Shown here: positions 7,259 to 15,580 of the stretch, piece by piece | Layout of the letters: each line of letters begins with the position of its first letter | How positions within the stretch are numbered: the stretch's first letter is position 1 | DNA from: HK1 sp965202735 | GTDB taxonomy: Bacteria > Pseudomonadota > Gammaproteobacteria > HK1 | Assembly: GCA_965202735.1 (NCBI GenBank) | Contig: OZ241844.1 | Coordinates: 2,542,001 to 2,606,000, forward strand | Direction: 5' to 3' | DNA length: 64,000 bases | The notes under the pieces: generated by a model | What the model was told of the DNA's origin: nothing | What the model saw: only the letters and a program-made list of their open reading frames with translations | Databases searched by the model: none | Position numbers and translations under genes: made by a program

Positions 7259-7612
7259 ATGACGCACTTCGGTCCCACCATCCGCGCAATCCGCGAGCGG
7301 CTGCGCGAAGACGACCGGCGTTATTCGGTACGCCAGGTCGCCGGGCGCGTCGGCATCGAGCCGGCGTACCTGAGCAAGATCGAGCGCGGCGAGGTGGCGC
7401 CGCCCTCGGAGGCGACCACGGTCAGGCTCGCGAAGGAGCTCGGCGAGGACCCCGACGTCATGCTGGCGCTCGCGGGCAAGGTGTCCGCCGACCTGCAGGC
7501 CATCATCCGCAAACGGCCACGCCTGTTCGCGGACCTGATCCGTCAGTTGAAGGAGGCGCCCGACGAGGCGGTGCTGCGGGTGGTGCGCGAAGTGCGCGAC
7601 GGCAACTGGTAG
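7259..7612 (+). CDS. XRE-family helix-turn-helix regulator
   Basis: The 117-residue protein has a Cro/CI-type domain in its first 70 residues: IRAIRERLREDDRRYSVRQV, then AGRVGIEPAYLSKIERGEVA. The second block is the canonical recognition helix and turn. The C-terminal half (DVMLALAGKVSADLQAIIRK onward) is a helical tail seen in a widespread subgroup of short XRE regulators. It is divergent from hsdM and 13 bases upstream of a conserved unknown gene, so it probably regulates one or both. The ATG sits 6 bases after a -10-like hexamer, suggesting a leaderless transcript. Confidence 0.85.
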   Translation: MTHFGPTIRAIRERLREDDRRYSVRQVAGRVGIEPAYLSKIERGEVAPPSEATTVRLAKELGEDPDVMLALAGKVSADLQAIIRKRPRLFADLIRQLKEAPDEAVLRVVREVRDGNW

Positions 7613-7625
7613 GGAGGAAACGTCG

Positions 7626-8615
7626 ATGATCGTGCTTGAAGACAACCATCTGGTATTCCGTTTTCCGGAGGTGCATGCGGCGGCGCGCTGCAGCATCGAA
7701 TTCCAGCGCACCCTGCGCATCCCGGACGATGGCCGCGACTATCCGCTGCCGCCGGGCCTGGGTTCGTTTCCGCTGCGGCATCTGGACGATTACGCCGTGC
7801 GCCTGCCGGAATCGTGGCGGGGTCGGGGCGGCGTGATCGCGCCGATGCACCAGGCCGAGGCGCTGTGGATCAACTTCCGCTCGGGCTATCCCTTCGCCGT
7901 GAAGGTGGCGACCGGGAAGATCTGCGCGGTCACCGGCGATTCCTGGGTCGATCGGCTGAACCGGGACCCGCAGGACTACGCCGTGCTGCCCGAGCAGCCT
8001 TGGCTCGACGGCTATTGCGTCGAGGAAGGGGTCATTCGCCAGTTTGTCGCCATGCCGCTCGGCGAGGGCTACACGGTCGAAGAGCAACTGACCGGCGCCG
8101 CGGTCCACGGCGGGATTCAGTTGGTGGCCTACCCCATGAAGGCCGAGCGCTACGACAAGCTGCATTCAGAGTCGATGGGAGTACTACGCGAAGACGTCGT
8201 GTACTACGCCGCACGCGCCTCGGTGGCCGACATGGGTCTTGCGCCCGGTGGCCGGATGAAGCAGGAGATCTACGACGACCCCTACGGCCTCGACGCCTGG
8301 GATCAGCGGCACGGCAGCCGCTGCTTCGTCTCGCTGCTCAACTCCGTCCAGTGGATGGCGGTGACCGGAGAGCGGCCGCCGACCGAGCCGCCGACGGCAC
8401 AGAGCTACGCCGCGCGCGGCCTGCCCTGGTTCGACTACTACGGCGGGGATGCGCGCGCCGTGGCCGGCAGCGACAAGCTGCGGGGGCTCACGAGCGTCGT
8501 CCGGCAGGCGGAGGCAAAGGGGCAAGGGCCGTTGCCGGACAACGAGACGATTGCGGCCCCGCCTGTGATTGCGCTCGGGAAGCCGCGCCGTGTGCGGGAA
8601 AACACCGTCGCTTGA
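7626..8615 (+). CDS. Conserved protein of unknown function paired with the XRE regulator
   Basis: The 329-residue protein starts MIVLEDNHLVFRFPEVH and contains CSIEFQRTLRIPDDGRDYPL, then PPGLGSFPLRHLDDYA, EALWINFRSGYPFAVKVATG, VLPEQPWLDGYC and IRQFVAMPLGEGYTVEEQLT. I recall similar proteins from several phyla annotated only as hypothetical, but I cannot name a domain or catalytic motif. There is no signal peptide or obvious membrane segment. A good ribosome-binding site (agggaggaaa) precedes the ATG, and the XRE gene ends 13 bases upstream, so the two form an operon. A role in stress or phage response is guesswork from the neighbours. Confidence 0.7.
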   Translation: MIVLEDNHLVFRFPEVHAAARCSIEFQRTLRIPDDGRDYPLPPGLGSFPLRHLDDYAVRLPESWRGRGGVIAPMHQAEALWINFRSGYPFAVKVATGKICAVTGDSWVDRLNRDPQDYAVLPEQPWLDGYCVEEGVIRQFVAMPLGEGYTVEEQLTGAAVHGGIQLVAYPMKAERYDKLHSESMGVLREDVVYYAARASVADMGLAPGGRMKQEIYDDPYGLDAWDQRHGSRCFVSLLNSVQWMAVTGERPPTEPPTAQSYAARGLPWFDYYGGDARAVAGSDKLRGLTSVVRQAEAKGQGPLPDNETIAAPPVIALGKPRRVRENTVA

Positions 8616-8736
8616 GCGCCGGAACCCCGTGCCCGGTTCGGCGCCGGTCAGGGAGCCCGTGCACCCGCGTCTCGACCTCGGGTATCGGCTGCTTGCGACC
8701 ACTGCCGAGAGCCGGTGGCATGTCCGAGATCGTCGA

Positions 8737-10119
8737 TTATCTCGCCATGCGGGCCTCATTGAAGGGACACTGGGACACCGGACGCCGCTTCTCGAACAGC
8801 ACCACGCTCTCTCTCGACGCCACTCTCCCGTACCTGCCCATCTGCTGCGCACTGTTGCCGCGCCACCGGACAACCCGGATTTCCCGGCAGACCAGGCCGG
8901 CGCGCTCGCCGAGCTCCGCCGTGAACTCATCGACGAGAAGGGGCGTGCCGCCGTAACGAGCGTTTCCGACCACGAGCGCGATTCTTCCGCCCTCGCGGGT
9001 CACTCTGCCAATTTCGCGCAGGCACAGATACATGTCGAGAAAGTACCCTTGCAGCATCCGCTTGATTCGCGGCTCGTCGATATGCTCGATGCTTCCTTCC
9101 AGCCGTCCGGGCGGCGCATAGTCCGGGACCGGCGGGCGTCGGGGTCTCGCCTCGGGGTGCGAGTGAAAGCTCTGGTATCGGAGCTCGCGATTCCTCTCCC
9201 AGTCGAGAAACTCGAACATCAGCTCCACGCCGAATACCCGGGTGTAGTCATGCCGGTTGGGGTATGGCGGCGACGTGATCACCGCCGAATAGGTCGCGTC
9301 GCGATCCGGCAGGGTGCGGGCGTCCGCGACATCGGCCCTCCAGCAACCGGCACTGCTGTCAGTACCGCTGGATGCTTCATCGCGCACATCGAGCAACATC
9401 GACTCCACCCGTTCCCGAAACGACTTCACGACGAAGGCGGCGTCGGTTCCCTCGCTGGACCATCTCAGCCAGCCGCCGTTGGCGACCGCCTTGCTGAATC
9501 TAGGAAGGGTCGAGAGCAGCGCCAGCCTGAAGAATCCCCGCTCCGCCGATGTGCAATCGAGCTCGTCGATCTCCCCCGCCACCGCATCCAGCGCTTCAAG
9601 CCGGCCATGCGGAAGCGCGCTGCGCACCAGCTCCGGGTAGCTCCTTCTTCTGGAAGTCCGATCCTTTCCATCCAGCCGTGCGTCGAGCGAGCGCCACGCG
9701 CGTTCCAGCGCGCTTCGAGAAAACGTGGCGACCTTCGTCGTGCACGCGAGTACCGCGAGCGGCGACAGATCGTAGCCCGCAGCCGGAACATCCATCTCCT
9801 TCGCCGCCAGCAGCGTCGTGCCCGAACCCGCGAACGGGTCCAGTATCCGGTCGTGGGTTCCCAGCGCCCACTCCCGGACCAGCGCATGAACGAGCTGTCC
9901 GGTGAAGCTGTGCGGAAACAGATACCACCGGTGAATCCCGTCCTCCCTCGCCAACCTCGGCGTGACCCAGCGTCTCCACGCGGGAGCCTCCGTCACCTGG
10001 AATCGGGTGGTCACGGCCGGCTGGATCTCGAGGCTCCAGGGAGCGGAAACGCAATGCTCACCGTCGGCGGTACGACAGTCGGTGCGTTGCCTTCGACAGA
10101 GGTACGTCCTCAGCATCAA
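8737..10119 (-). CDS. DNA methyltransferase (N4/N6 type) of a four-gene cassette
   Basis: In this 460-residue protein SAM-binding motif I (DPFAGSGTT, residues 94-102) comes before catalytic motif IV (SPPYPNRHDY, from 283), spaced by about 180 residues. FxGxGT with SPPY is typical of site-specific N4-cytosine or N6-adenine methylases, with motif order like the gamma class. The middle region probably recognises the target. The ATG overlaps the stop of the PIN gene (ATGA, 10119-10116). The first 25 residues lie in a tandem duplication of the PIN 3' end and are probably dispensable. As last gene of the cassette it likely protects self DNA from the upstream ATPase and nuclease. Confidence 0.85.
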   Translation of the reverse strand: MMLRTYLCRRQRTDCRTADGEHCVSAPWSLEIQPAVTTRFQVTEAPAWRRWVTPRLAREDGIHRWYLFPHSFTGQLVHALVREWALGTHDRILDPFAGSGTTLLAAKEMDVPAAGYDLSPLAVLACTTKVATFSRSALERAWRSLDARLDGKDRTSRRRSYPELVRSALPHGRLEALDAVAGEIDELDCTSAERGFFRLALLSTLPRFSKAVANGGWLRWSSEGTDAAFVVKSFRERVESMLLDVRDEASSGTDSSAGCWRADVADARTLPDRDATYSAVITSPPYPNRHDYTRVFGVELMFEFLDWERNRELRYQSFHSHPEARPRRPPVPDYAPPGRLEGSIEHIDEPRIKRMLQGYFLDMYLCLREIGRVTREGGRIALVVGNARYGGTPLLVDEFTAELGERAGLVCREIRVVRWRGNSAQQMGRYGRVASRESVVLFEKRRPVSQCPFNEARMAR

Positions 10120-10350
10120 GAAGCAAGGTTCCGTCCCATCTTGGCTCGCAGTCGGCTCCTGATTTCGTCATGGGGTGATGATTCCATCTCGATACGATTG
10201 ACGGTCTTCTCCAGTTGTTGCCTTGCTTCGGGCAGGGTTACGTGCCTGGCATCAAGAAGAAGAATCCGTCCTGCCGCGGATCGCAGCCGGTTTCTGATTT
10301 CGTCGTAGGGTGATGATCCCGTCCTGATGCAATTGACGGTCTTCTCCAGA
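10089..10350. repeat. Imperfect tandem duplication at the PIN/methyltransferase junction
   Basis: About 125 bases at 10227-10350 recur at 10089-10213 with scattered changes. Both end in the shared stretch GACGGTCTTCTCCAG and contain GATTTCGTC and GCATCAAGAAG. The first copy encodes the last conserved part of the PIN protein (LLDARHVTLPEARQQLEKTV). The second extends that protein (LEKTVNRIEMESSPHDEIRS) and supplies the methyltransferase start codon region. Confidence 0.7.
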
Positions 10351-10955
10351 TAGTTGTCGAAAGTAATCAGGTAGTCCGCTTCGGCGACAAGCGCACTCGC
10401 GTAGATCACGCTGTCCGCGAATCCGAGGTAGATCAGTTGTCCTATTTCTCTCGCCAAATCGAACGCTTCGCCAGCTCGATCCCGACTGCTTACGATTACC
10501 TGGATCCCTGCCGCCTCGAGCGAAGTTCTCAGAGCTCCAATCCCGGTCCCGATGTCGGCCAGATCCTTCATGCTCAATCGAGAATCGATTTCCTCATCGT
10601 GGAAACGTGTCCACATGCGATCGGGAATCCCCTCTTTTGCCGCCTTCTCGATGGCGCGGCCCCTGGTACGTCCTGCAATCAGCTCAAGCTCGGATACAGG
10701 TGAATATTCGACCTGGAAGTCCCTTGTGGAGAGAGCGGCAACGGCGTTCAGTCCTTTACGTAGAGAATTTCTGAGGCTTTTTGATGTCTGGTTGCGCAGA
10801 TGTCCTCTCGCGTCGGCGGCAGAACCACCATCCGGGCAGAAAGGATAGAGACGCTTTTCCTTTGCAAGTGTCAGATACAAATTAATATAATGCAATACAT
10901 TCGTGTCCAGAAACACTACCTGTCGAAGCTCTCTCTCATTCATGACCGCTCTCAC
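10116..10955 (-). CDS. PIN-domain nuclease of the cassette
   Basis: The 279-residue protein opens with RQVVFLDTNVLHYINLY, the PIN strand with its metal-binding aspartate. It continues with EYSPVSELELIAGRTRG (second acidic site) and GFADSVIYASALVAEADYLI, then TFD (third acidic cluster). PIN proteins are Mg-dependent RNases or nickases. The C-terminus is an internal repeat created by a tandem duplication (LEKTVNCIRTGSSPYDEIRN versus LEKTVNRIEMESSPHDEIRS). The ATG overlaps the stop of the ATPase gene and the stop overlaps the methyltransferase start, so all are coupled. It is larger than VapC toxins (about 130), more like effector nucleases in defence operons. Confidence 0.8.
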   Translation of the reverse strand: MRAVMNERELRQVVFLDTNVLHYINLYLTLAKEKRLYPFCPDGGSAADARGHLRNQTSKSLRNSLRKGLNAVAALSTRDFQVEYSPVSELELIAGRTRGRAIEKAAKEGIPDRMWTRFHDEEIDSRLSMKDLADIGTGIGALRTSLEAAGIQVIVSSRDRAGEAFDLAREIGQLIYLGFADSVIYASALVAEADYLITFDNYLEKTVNCIRTGSSPYDEIRNRLRSAAGRILLLDARHVTLPEARQQLEKTVNRIEMESSPHDEIRSRLRAKMGRNLAS

Positions 10956-12124
10956 TTCCCATCATTGTCAAATGGATAGAGTCCGGACTCTACTTCATCA
11001 AGATAGCCTCTGGTAAAAGGAAGCATGGTCTGGTCATTCGCTCTGGAGATCGAGAAAGAGCAGGCCTTGATCAGCCGTCGGGGGTTGTTGAACGTGGTCG
11101 GTTTGAACCGAAGATCGTCCGGGAACGGGAACAGGCTTCCGGCATGATCGGAGCCTTTCGGTCGGGCATATTTCAGGCGGGATTGCACCAGATGCAGAGC
11201 GGCATCGGGAGTCAGTGGCTGAGTACGGATCTCATGGTCTTGTCCGAACAGGCGTTCGGCCAGTGCGGGCTCCAGCTCTCGAGTTGTCCTGTATGCATCG
11301 GGTGTAAGGGACAGGACAATCCAGAGCTCGCTCTCGCTGTTCCGTGAAAGATTGATCAATCGCTTGAGGGTGGCCAGGTAGTCATGAGCCGCGCGCTTCG
11401 TCAGCCTTTTCTGTAGACCAATTTCCTCGAATTCATCCAGCAGGAACGCAACACCCCTTGCACCGGAGCCTCGAATGATGGTGTTCACGATCGCGCCGAA
11501 GTAGGGTGCCTCTTCACCCTCCGCGACCAGTGTGCCGGAGTGTCTGGGGATGAAGTCCCGGTACTCGAAATACGGCTTCCTTGCCGCATCGGTCACGATG
11601 CGGGCGAGACGGTGTGCGATCTCTTCGTCGTTGGTTACGTCTACCTTCATGATTGCTTCCTGCAAAGGAACGACAACATCCTGTTGGTGTCTCGCAAGTC
11701 TCGGTGACGAGAGGTATTCCTCGAATCCTTGTTGAAAGAGGTTTCTTTGATACTGGTTCGGTATGTGAGGGCCGGCAAGCTCCCAGATGAACTTGGCGAA
11801 ATCCTTGCGGCCAATGGTTCGAAGCAGGGTGTTCGCGAGATCGTAGAACTGGACTCCGGGGTTGTCGAAGTAAAACGATCGGATCTGCCGTTCGGGAAAC
11901 TGCTCGCGATGCAGCCACTGCAGGAGACACGTCTTTCCGGTTCCATACTTTCCGACGACCACGATGGCCCTGACCCCGTCTCCGGTCTGGCGCCGGTCAA
12001 GGATCCCGCACACCCGCGTTGCAATCTCTTCCTCGAAGACGAGGTTGCCCCTGATCGGCGCACCCGATGCGGAAGGCTCGAACGGATTGAATTCAAGCCC
12101 GAGCTTCTGAAGCATGCTGGACAT
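10952..12124 (-). CDS. P-loop ATPase (ORC/AAA-like) of the cassette
   Basis: From the chosen ATG at 12124 the protein is 390 residues, starting MSSMLQKLGLEFNPFEPSAS. Walker A VVGKYGTGKTC lies near residue 57, and a Walker B-like GVAFLLDEFEEIG falls in the middle. The opening phrase (LEFNPFEPSASG, then ERL or EEEI and a Walker A) is typical of ORC/Cdc6-like and ExeA-like DNA-bound AAA ATPases. A longer start at 12187 would overlap the upstream gene by 95 bases, so the internal ATG with a 32-base overlap is preferred. Base composition is noticeably less GC-rich than the flanking metabolism genes. It probably drives or senses DNA for the coupled PIN nuclease. Confidence 0.75.
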   Translation of the reverse strand: MSSMLQKLGLEFNPFEPSASGAPIRGNLVFEEEIATRVCGILDRRQTGDGVRAIVVVGKYGTGKTCLLQWLHREQFPERQIRSFYFDNPGVQFYDLANTLLRTIGRKDFAKFIWELAGPHIPNQYQRNLFQQGFEEYLSSPRLARHQQDVVVPLQEAIMKVDVTNDEEIAHRLARIVTDAARKPYFEYRDFIPRHSGTLVAEGEEAPYFGAIVNTIIRGSGARGVAFLLDEFEEIGLQKRLTKRAAHDYLATLKRLINLSRNSESELWIVLSLTPDAYRTTRELEPALAERLFGQDHEIRTQPLTPDAALHLVQSRLKYARPKGSDHAGSLFPFPDDLRFKPTTFNNPRRLIKACSFSISRANDQTMLPFTRGYLDEVESGLYPFDNDGK

Positions 12125-13265
12125 GGCGACGTGTTGTCTCCGTGGTATCGCAGGTGACGTCTTCGTGCACATGTATATGGGAAACATACGGCCCCTGCGG
12201 ACTCTTGTAGTACCGCCTCAATGCGAGGTCTTCACGTTGCGGCGAGGTTGCGGTGAAGGTCGCCATCGCCCGGGAGGTCGGAATCAGATCCGTATGGAAA
12301 GGCCATTTCCGATGCAGCCAGTCGATGGCGTCGAAGAGGGACGAGCGCGGCTGGCGGAGTGTCTGACAGTAGTCGATGATGAGATCGGAAATGGAGTACA
12401 GGGTCCATTCTTCGCCCGTGCGGTGGTCGAGGAGGAACCGCACCGCCCGCATGGCGGAAGAGCTACGCCCCTCCGATGCGGTACTTTCGTGGCGAAGCAC
12501 GGGAAACATGATCGTGGCGTCGTCGGCGGGTCGCGAGTATTCGTCGATGAGCCCGAGCTCGTCGCGCGCCCAGTAACGCACTCCATACAGGATCGACGAC
12601 ACGCCCGCGGAGGACGCGAGTCGAGCCGAGCGTCCGCTTTCCGTGTTCTCGAACACGACCTCCGCACCGAGCGGGCCGCGTCTGCGAGCCCAGATCACCG
12701 GAGCTCCGGTTTCCCGGAAATCGGCTGCGGAGGAGCAGTTTCCGCCCGATGGCATGAAGAGATCGAAGAAGAGCGTCCGGCAGTCCGCGGTGTCCAGAAC
12801 CAGCGCGGCGAAATGTTCTCTCGCGGCATCGGTCAGGGCCCGTTCACCGTCGGGCGGGGCCGGTTCGCGGAGCAATGCCGCGACGTCGGGGTGGGCGGTG
12901 TTCGCGATCAGCTTCCGGCCCTTGCGCATGAGGGCCTTCAGGCGAAGCAGCGTAGTACGGTAGTGGTAGAGTGTCGTGGGCTTGGGATGCGGATTCGAGG
13001 ATGTGAGTACGACCCTCTGCCCGAGAACGAGATCGTTGATTTCGCCGGCCCTCAATCCATCCGGAGCCTCCCCGACCGCCTTCAGGAGGCGGTGCAGGCC
13101 GGCAAACGAGACGGCGCGCATCCAGAGCCGGAGAGGCGGACTGGCGGCGATGTCCGGTGCGGGTTCCATGCTCGTTCGAAGCGGGTCCATCTGTCCTGTC
13201 GTGGGGTTCCGGCGCGTGGATATGTGGATATACGGCTCCCGTGCTCCGGCCGTGACCGTCGTCAC
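12093..13265 (-). CDS. Unknown protein with a winged-helix-like N-terminus, first gene of the cassette
   Basis: The 390-codon frame has recognisable order from about residue 50: FAGLHRLLKAVGEAPDGLRA, then GEINDLVLGQR and TTLYHYRTTLLRLKALMRKG. This looks like a winged-helix DNA-binding region. It is followed by a long region with SSILYGVRYWARDELGLIDE and a C-terminal LYSISDLIIDYCQTL helix. I do not recognise a family. True start is uncertain; internal ATGs at residues 26, 33 and 49 are plausible and the first 30 residues look unconvincing. The 3' end overlaps the ATPase start. Its position suggests a regulator or DNA-recognition subunit of the ATPase-PIN-methylase unit. Confidence 0.6.
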   Translation of the reverse strand: MTTVTAGAREPYIHISTRRNPTTGQMDPLRTSMEPAPDIAASPPLRLWMRAVSFAGLHRLLKAVGEAPDGLRAGEINDLVLGQRVVLTSSNPHPKPTTLYHYRTTLLRLKALMRKGRKLIANTAHPDVAALLREPAPPDGERALTDAAREHFAALVLDTADCRTLFFDLFMPSGGNCSSAADFRETGAPVIWARRRGPLGAEVVFENTESGRSARLASSAGVSSILYGVRYWARDELGLIDEYSRPADDATIMFPVLRHESTASEGRSSSAMRAVRFLLDHRTGEEWTLYSISDLIIDYCQTLRQPRSSLFDAIDWLHRKWPFHTDLIPTSRAMATFTATSPQREDLALRRYYKSPQGPYVSHIHVHEDVTCDTTETTRRHVQHASEARA

Positions 13266-13636
13266 CGACTGTCACCGGCGGCCGGCCATCCGCCGCATCG
13301 CCGATGGGGCCTCCGCCAGCCGGCACGGCGAGCGGTGACTCGCCACCAATCCGAATCCCGGGGCCATCACCCCTGCGATGCGGGCAACTCTCGGCGACTC
13401 CGACAGGTCCGGTCTCCCGCGAGTCTATCGCGAACGGCCGCAGCTCGCCCTGGAGGAGCACGCCGAAGCAGCAATTCCCGCCGGGAGGGAACATGTCCTC
13501 AAAATCCCCTCACCCGAGCGCTCCGGTGGTCGAAATCGCGCCGGAATCCCCCCACGGCACGGCCTCTCCGGGCGTCGGCGGGAATTGCTGCACGCCGAAG
13601 CTGCATGAACCGCCGGTGCAATCGGTCGATTCGGCG
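13266..13636. other. Intergenic region with one 122-bp mobile repeat
   Basis: Between the cassette and the gamma-glutamyltransferase-like gene I see no coding signal of its own. The frame open from 13304 into the downstream gene reads through low-complexity and repeat sequence. The region holds repeat copy 1 (13469-13590) and its flanking duplications. Confidence 0.6.
13469..13590 (+). mobile_element. 122-bp MITE-like repeat, copy 1
   Basis: The ends are exact 14-base inverted repeats, CAGCAATTCCCGCC at the left and its complement at the right. The element is flanked by the exact 10-base direct repeat CACGCCGAAG (13459-13468 and 13591-13600), a target duplication. It is too short to encode a transposase. 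Related copies lie near 15188, 33441, 41731, 45255 and 52850. Confidence 0.8.
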
Positions 13637-15163
13637 ATGAGCGGCGTCGTCGCGGCCGGCCATGCGCTGACCGTGGGGACCGCGGAGGACGTGCTCCGCG
13701 CGGGCGGCAACGCGTACGACGCGGTCATCGCCGCGCTCGCGACCAGCTTCGTGGCCGAGCCGGTGCTCTCCTCGCCCGGCGGAGGCGGCTTCCTGCTTGC
13801 GGCGCCGGCGGGCGGGCGGCCCCGGATCTACGACTTCTTCGTGCAGACCCCGCGTCGCCGCCGCCCCCGCGGCGACATCGAGTTCCATCCGGTGATGGCG
13901 GACTTCGGAGCCGCACGCCAGGAGTTCCACATCGGCCGGGGCACGGCGGCGACGCCGGGGATCATGCGGGGGATCGCGGAGATTCACACGGACCTCGCGA
14001 CGGTGCCGCTGCGCGAGCTCGTCGCGCCCGCGTGCCGGCACGCGACCGAAGGGGTCGCGTTGAGCGGGATGCAGGCAGGCCTGCTGGGCGTGGTGGAGGC
14101 GATCATCGGCGCGAGCGAGGCGTCCCGCGCGCTCTTTTCGAGCGTCGAAGCGCCGGAGCGGCTGGCGCGGGCCGGCGAACGCGTGGCGAACCCGAGGCTC
14201 GCCGACGCCCTGGAGGCGATCGCCATCGAGGGCGCGGACCTGTTCTACCGGGGCGAGATCGCCGCGTCGCTGGTGTCCGACATGGCGTCCGGCGGCCATC
14301 TCGAAGCGGAGGACCTCGCCGGCTACCGGGTCGAGAAGCGCGAGCCGCTGTCGCTGGAGTACCGCGGGGTGCGCGTCCTCACCAATCCGCCGCCGTCGTC
14401 CGGAGGGACCCTCGTCGGGTTCGGCCTCGACCTGCTGCGCGCTCACGACCCCGGCGCCGGGGCCTTCGGCTCGGCCGCGCACCTCGGGCTCCTCGCGGCG
14501 GTGATGCGGGCGACGTCGGCCGCGCGCATCGAGCATTCCATCGCGTCGCTGGCGGCTCTGGACGACGCCTCCGCCGCCCGCTGGCGGGAGCAGGTCGCGT
14601 GGCGCTCGCGCGCGTTCCGGGGCACCACCCACGTGAGCGTCATCGACGGGACGGGAAGCATCGCGAGCGCGACCGTCTCCAACGGCGCCGGGTCGAGCTG
14701 CGTGATCCCCGGAACCGGCATCGTGATGAACAACATGCTGGGCGAGGACGATCTCAACCCGGACGGGCTCCATCGGTGGACGCCCGACGAGCGCATGACG
14801 TCGATGATGGCCCCCACCGCGCTCGCCTGGCGCGACGGGCGCCGGGTGGCAACCGGATCGGGCGGCTCGAGCCGCATCCGCACCGCGCTGCTTCAGGTGC
14901 TGGTCGCCCTGGTGGACTTCGCGATGGAGGTGGAGGAGGCGGTCGCCGCCCCGCGGATTCACGTGGAGGACTCGTTCCTCAGCGTCGAGGGAGGGTTCGA
15001 CCCCGAACGCATCGCCCGCGTGCTGGAGGCGTGGCCGGAGCATCAGGTGTGGGAGACCGCGAGCATGTTCTTCGGAGGCGCGCACACCGTCGCATCCGGT
15101 CCGCGGGGCGTGGAGGGAGCCGGCGATCCGAGACGCGACGGGGCGTGCGCGATCGTCGCATGA
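13637..15163 (+). CDS. Gamma-glutamyltransferase-family Ntn hydrolase
   Basis: The 508-residue protein starts MSGVVAAGHALTVGTAEDVL and shows the family hallmarks. These are RAGGNAYDAVIAALA near the N-terminus, LSSPGGGGFLLA, and NPPPSSGGTLVGFGLDLL. The GTTHVSVIDGTGSIASATVS block near residue 330 has a Thr that would be the self-processing nucleophile, and the oxyanion region is GGSSRI. Such enzymes move or hydrolyse gamma-glutamyl groups or cleave related amides after splitting into two chains. I see no clear signal peptide, so it is likely cytoplasmic, unlike many GGTs. I chose the ATG at 13637 because homology starts there; the frame open further upstream crosses a mobile repeat. No strong Shine-Dalgarno is visible. 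Confidence 0.85.
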   Translation: MSGVVAAGHALTVGTAEDVLRAGGNAYDAVIAALATSFVAEPVLSSPGGGGFLLAAPAGGRPRIYDFFVQTPRRRRPRGDIEFHPVMADFGAARQEFHIGRGTAATPGIMRGIAEIHTDLATVPLRELVAPACRHATEGVALSGMQAGLLGVVEAIIGASEASRALFSSVEAPERLARAGERVANPRLADALEAIAIEGADLFYRGEIAASLVSDMASGGHLEAEDLAGYRVEKREPLSLEYRGVRVLTNPPPSSGGTLVGFGLDLLRAHDPGAGAFGSAAHLGLLAAVMRATSAARIEHSIASLAALDDASAARWREQVAWRSRAFRGTTHVSVIDGTGSIASATVSNGAGSSCVIPGTGIVMNNMLGEDDLNPDGLHRWTPDERMTSMMAPTALAWRDGRRVATGSGGSSRIRTALLQVLVALVDFAMEVEEAVAAPRIHVEDSFLSVEGGFDPERIARVLEAWPEHQVWETASMFFGGAHTVASGPRGVEGAGDPRRDGACAIVA

Positions 15164-15187
15164 GCCGGCGAGACGGGCGCCGCACCG

Positions 15188-15310
15188 CAGCAATTCCCGC
15201 CAGGCGGGAACATGCTCCTGGAATCCCCTCGACTGGACGCCCTGGGGGTCGAGGCCGCGCCGGAATACCGCCACGGTCCGGCCTCTTCCGGGCGCTGGCG
15301 GGAGTCGCTG
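15188..15310 (+). mobile_element. 122-bp MITE-like repeat, copy 2
   Basis: It starts CAGCAATTCCCGCC and ends GGCGGGAGTCGCTG, with an interior matching copy 1. Flanking sequence shares CGCACCG on both sides (15181-15187 and 15313-15319), a slightly decayed target duplication. Confidence 0.7.
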
Positions 15311-15440
15311 CTCGCACCGCATGAGCTCCTCGGGCGGCCAGGGATCCCCACGCCCGCGGGCGAAACCGGCTCCGGCGGCATGCGCCGCCGCGCCATGCGT
15401 CGCAGCTCGCCTACATGAGAGTCAACGGCCAGAACCGTAG

Positions 15441-15555
15441 CGGGTGTACGTCCGATTTGTGGCGTCCCGTCCTTGCGAACGAGAGCAGGATGCCCTCGAT
15501 TCCAGGGTCTCCCGGGACCGGAAACGAGGGGTCTTACAAATCGGACGTACACCCG
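15441..15555. mobile_element. 115-bp element with perfect 20-bp terminal inverted repeats
   Basis: CGGGTGTACGTCCGATTTGT (15441-15460) is perfectly complementary to 15536-15555. The 75-base interior codes for nothing recognisable. It looks like a MITE or a solo pair of insertion-sequence ends. A degenerate relative may lie near 32690-32740 (CGGACATGCACCCGGC). Confidence 0.65.
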
Positions 15556-15580
15556 GCGGCGTGCGCCGTCGCGCCATGCG

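Larger units (their letters stand above)
15164..15580. other. Intergenic region built from two mobile repeats
   Basis: This gap holds a copy of the 122-bp repeat, then a 115-bp inverted-repeat element. The second is bracketed by a 34-base imperfect direct repeat (about 15377-15410 and 15555-15588, both containing CGCGCCATGCGTC). No gene is apparent. Confidence 0.6.

Noticed and set aside
5187..7262. A 691-codon + strand frame opposite hsdM
   Set aside because: It mirrors hsdM codon structure on the other strand and has no family features.
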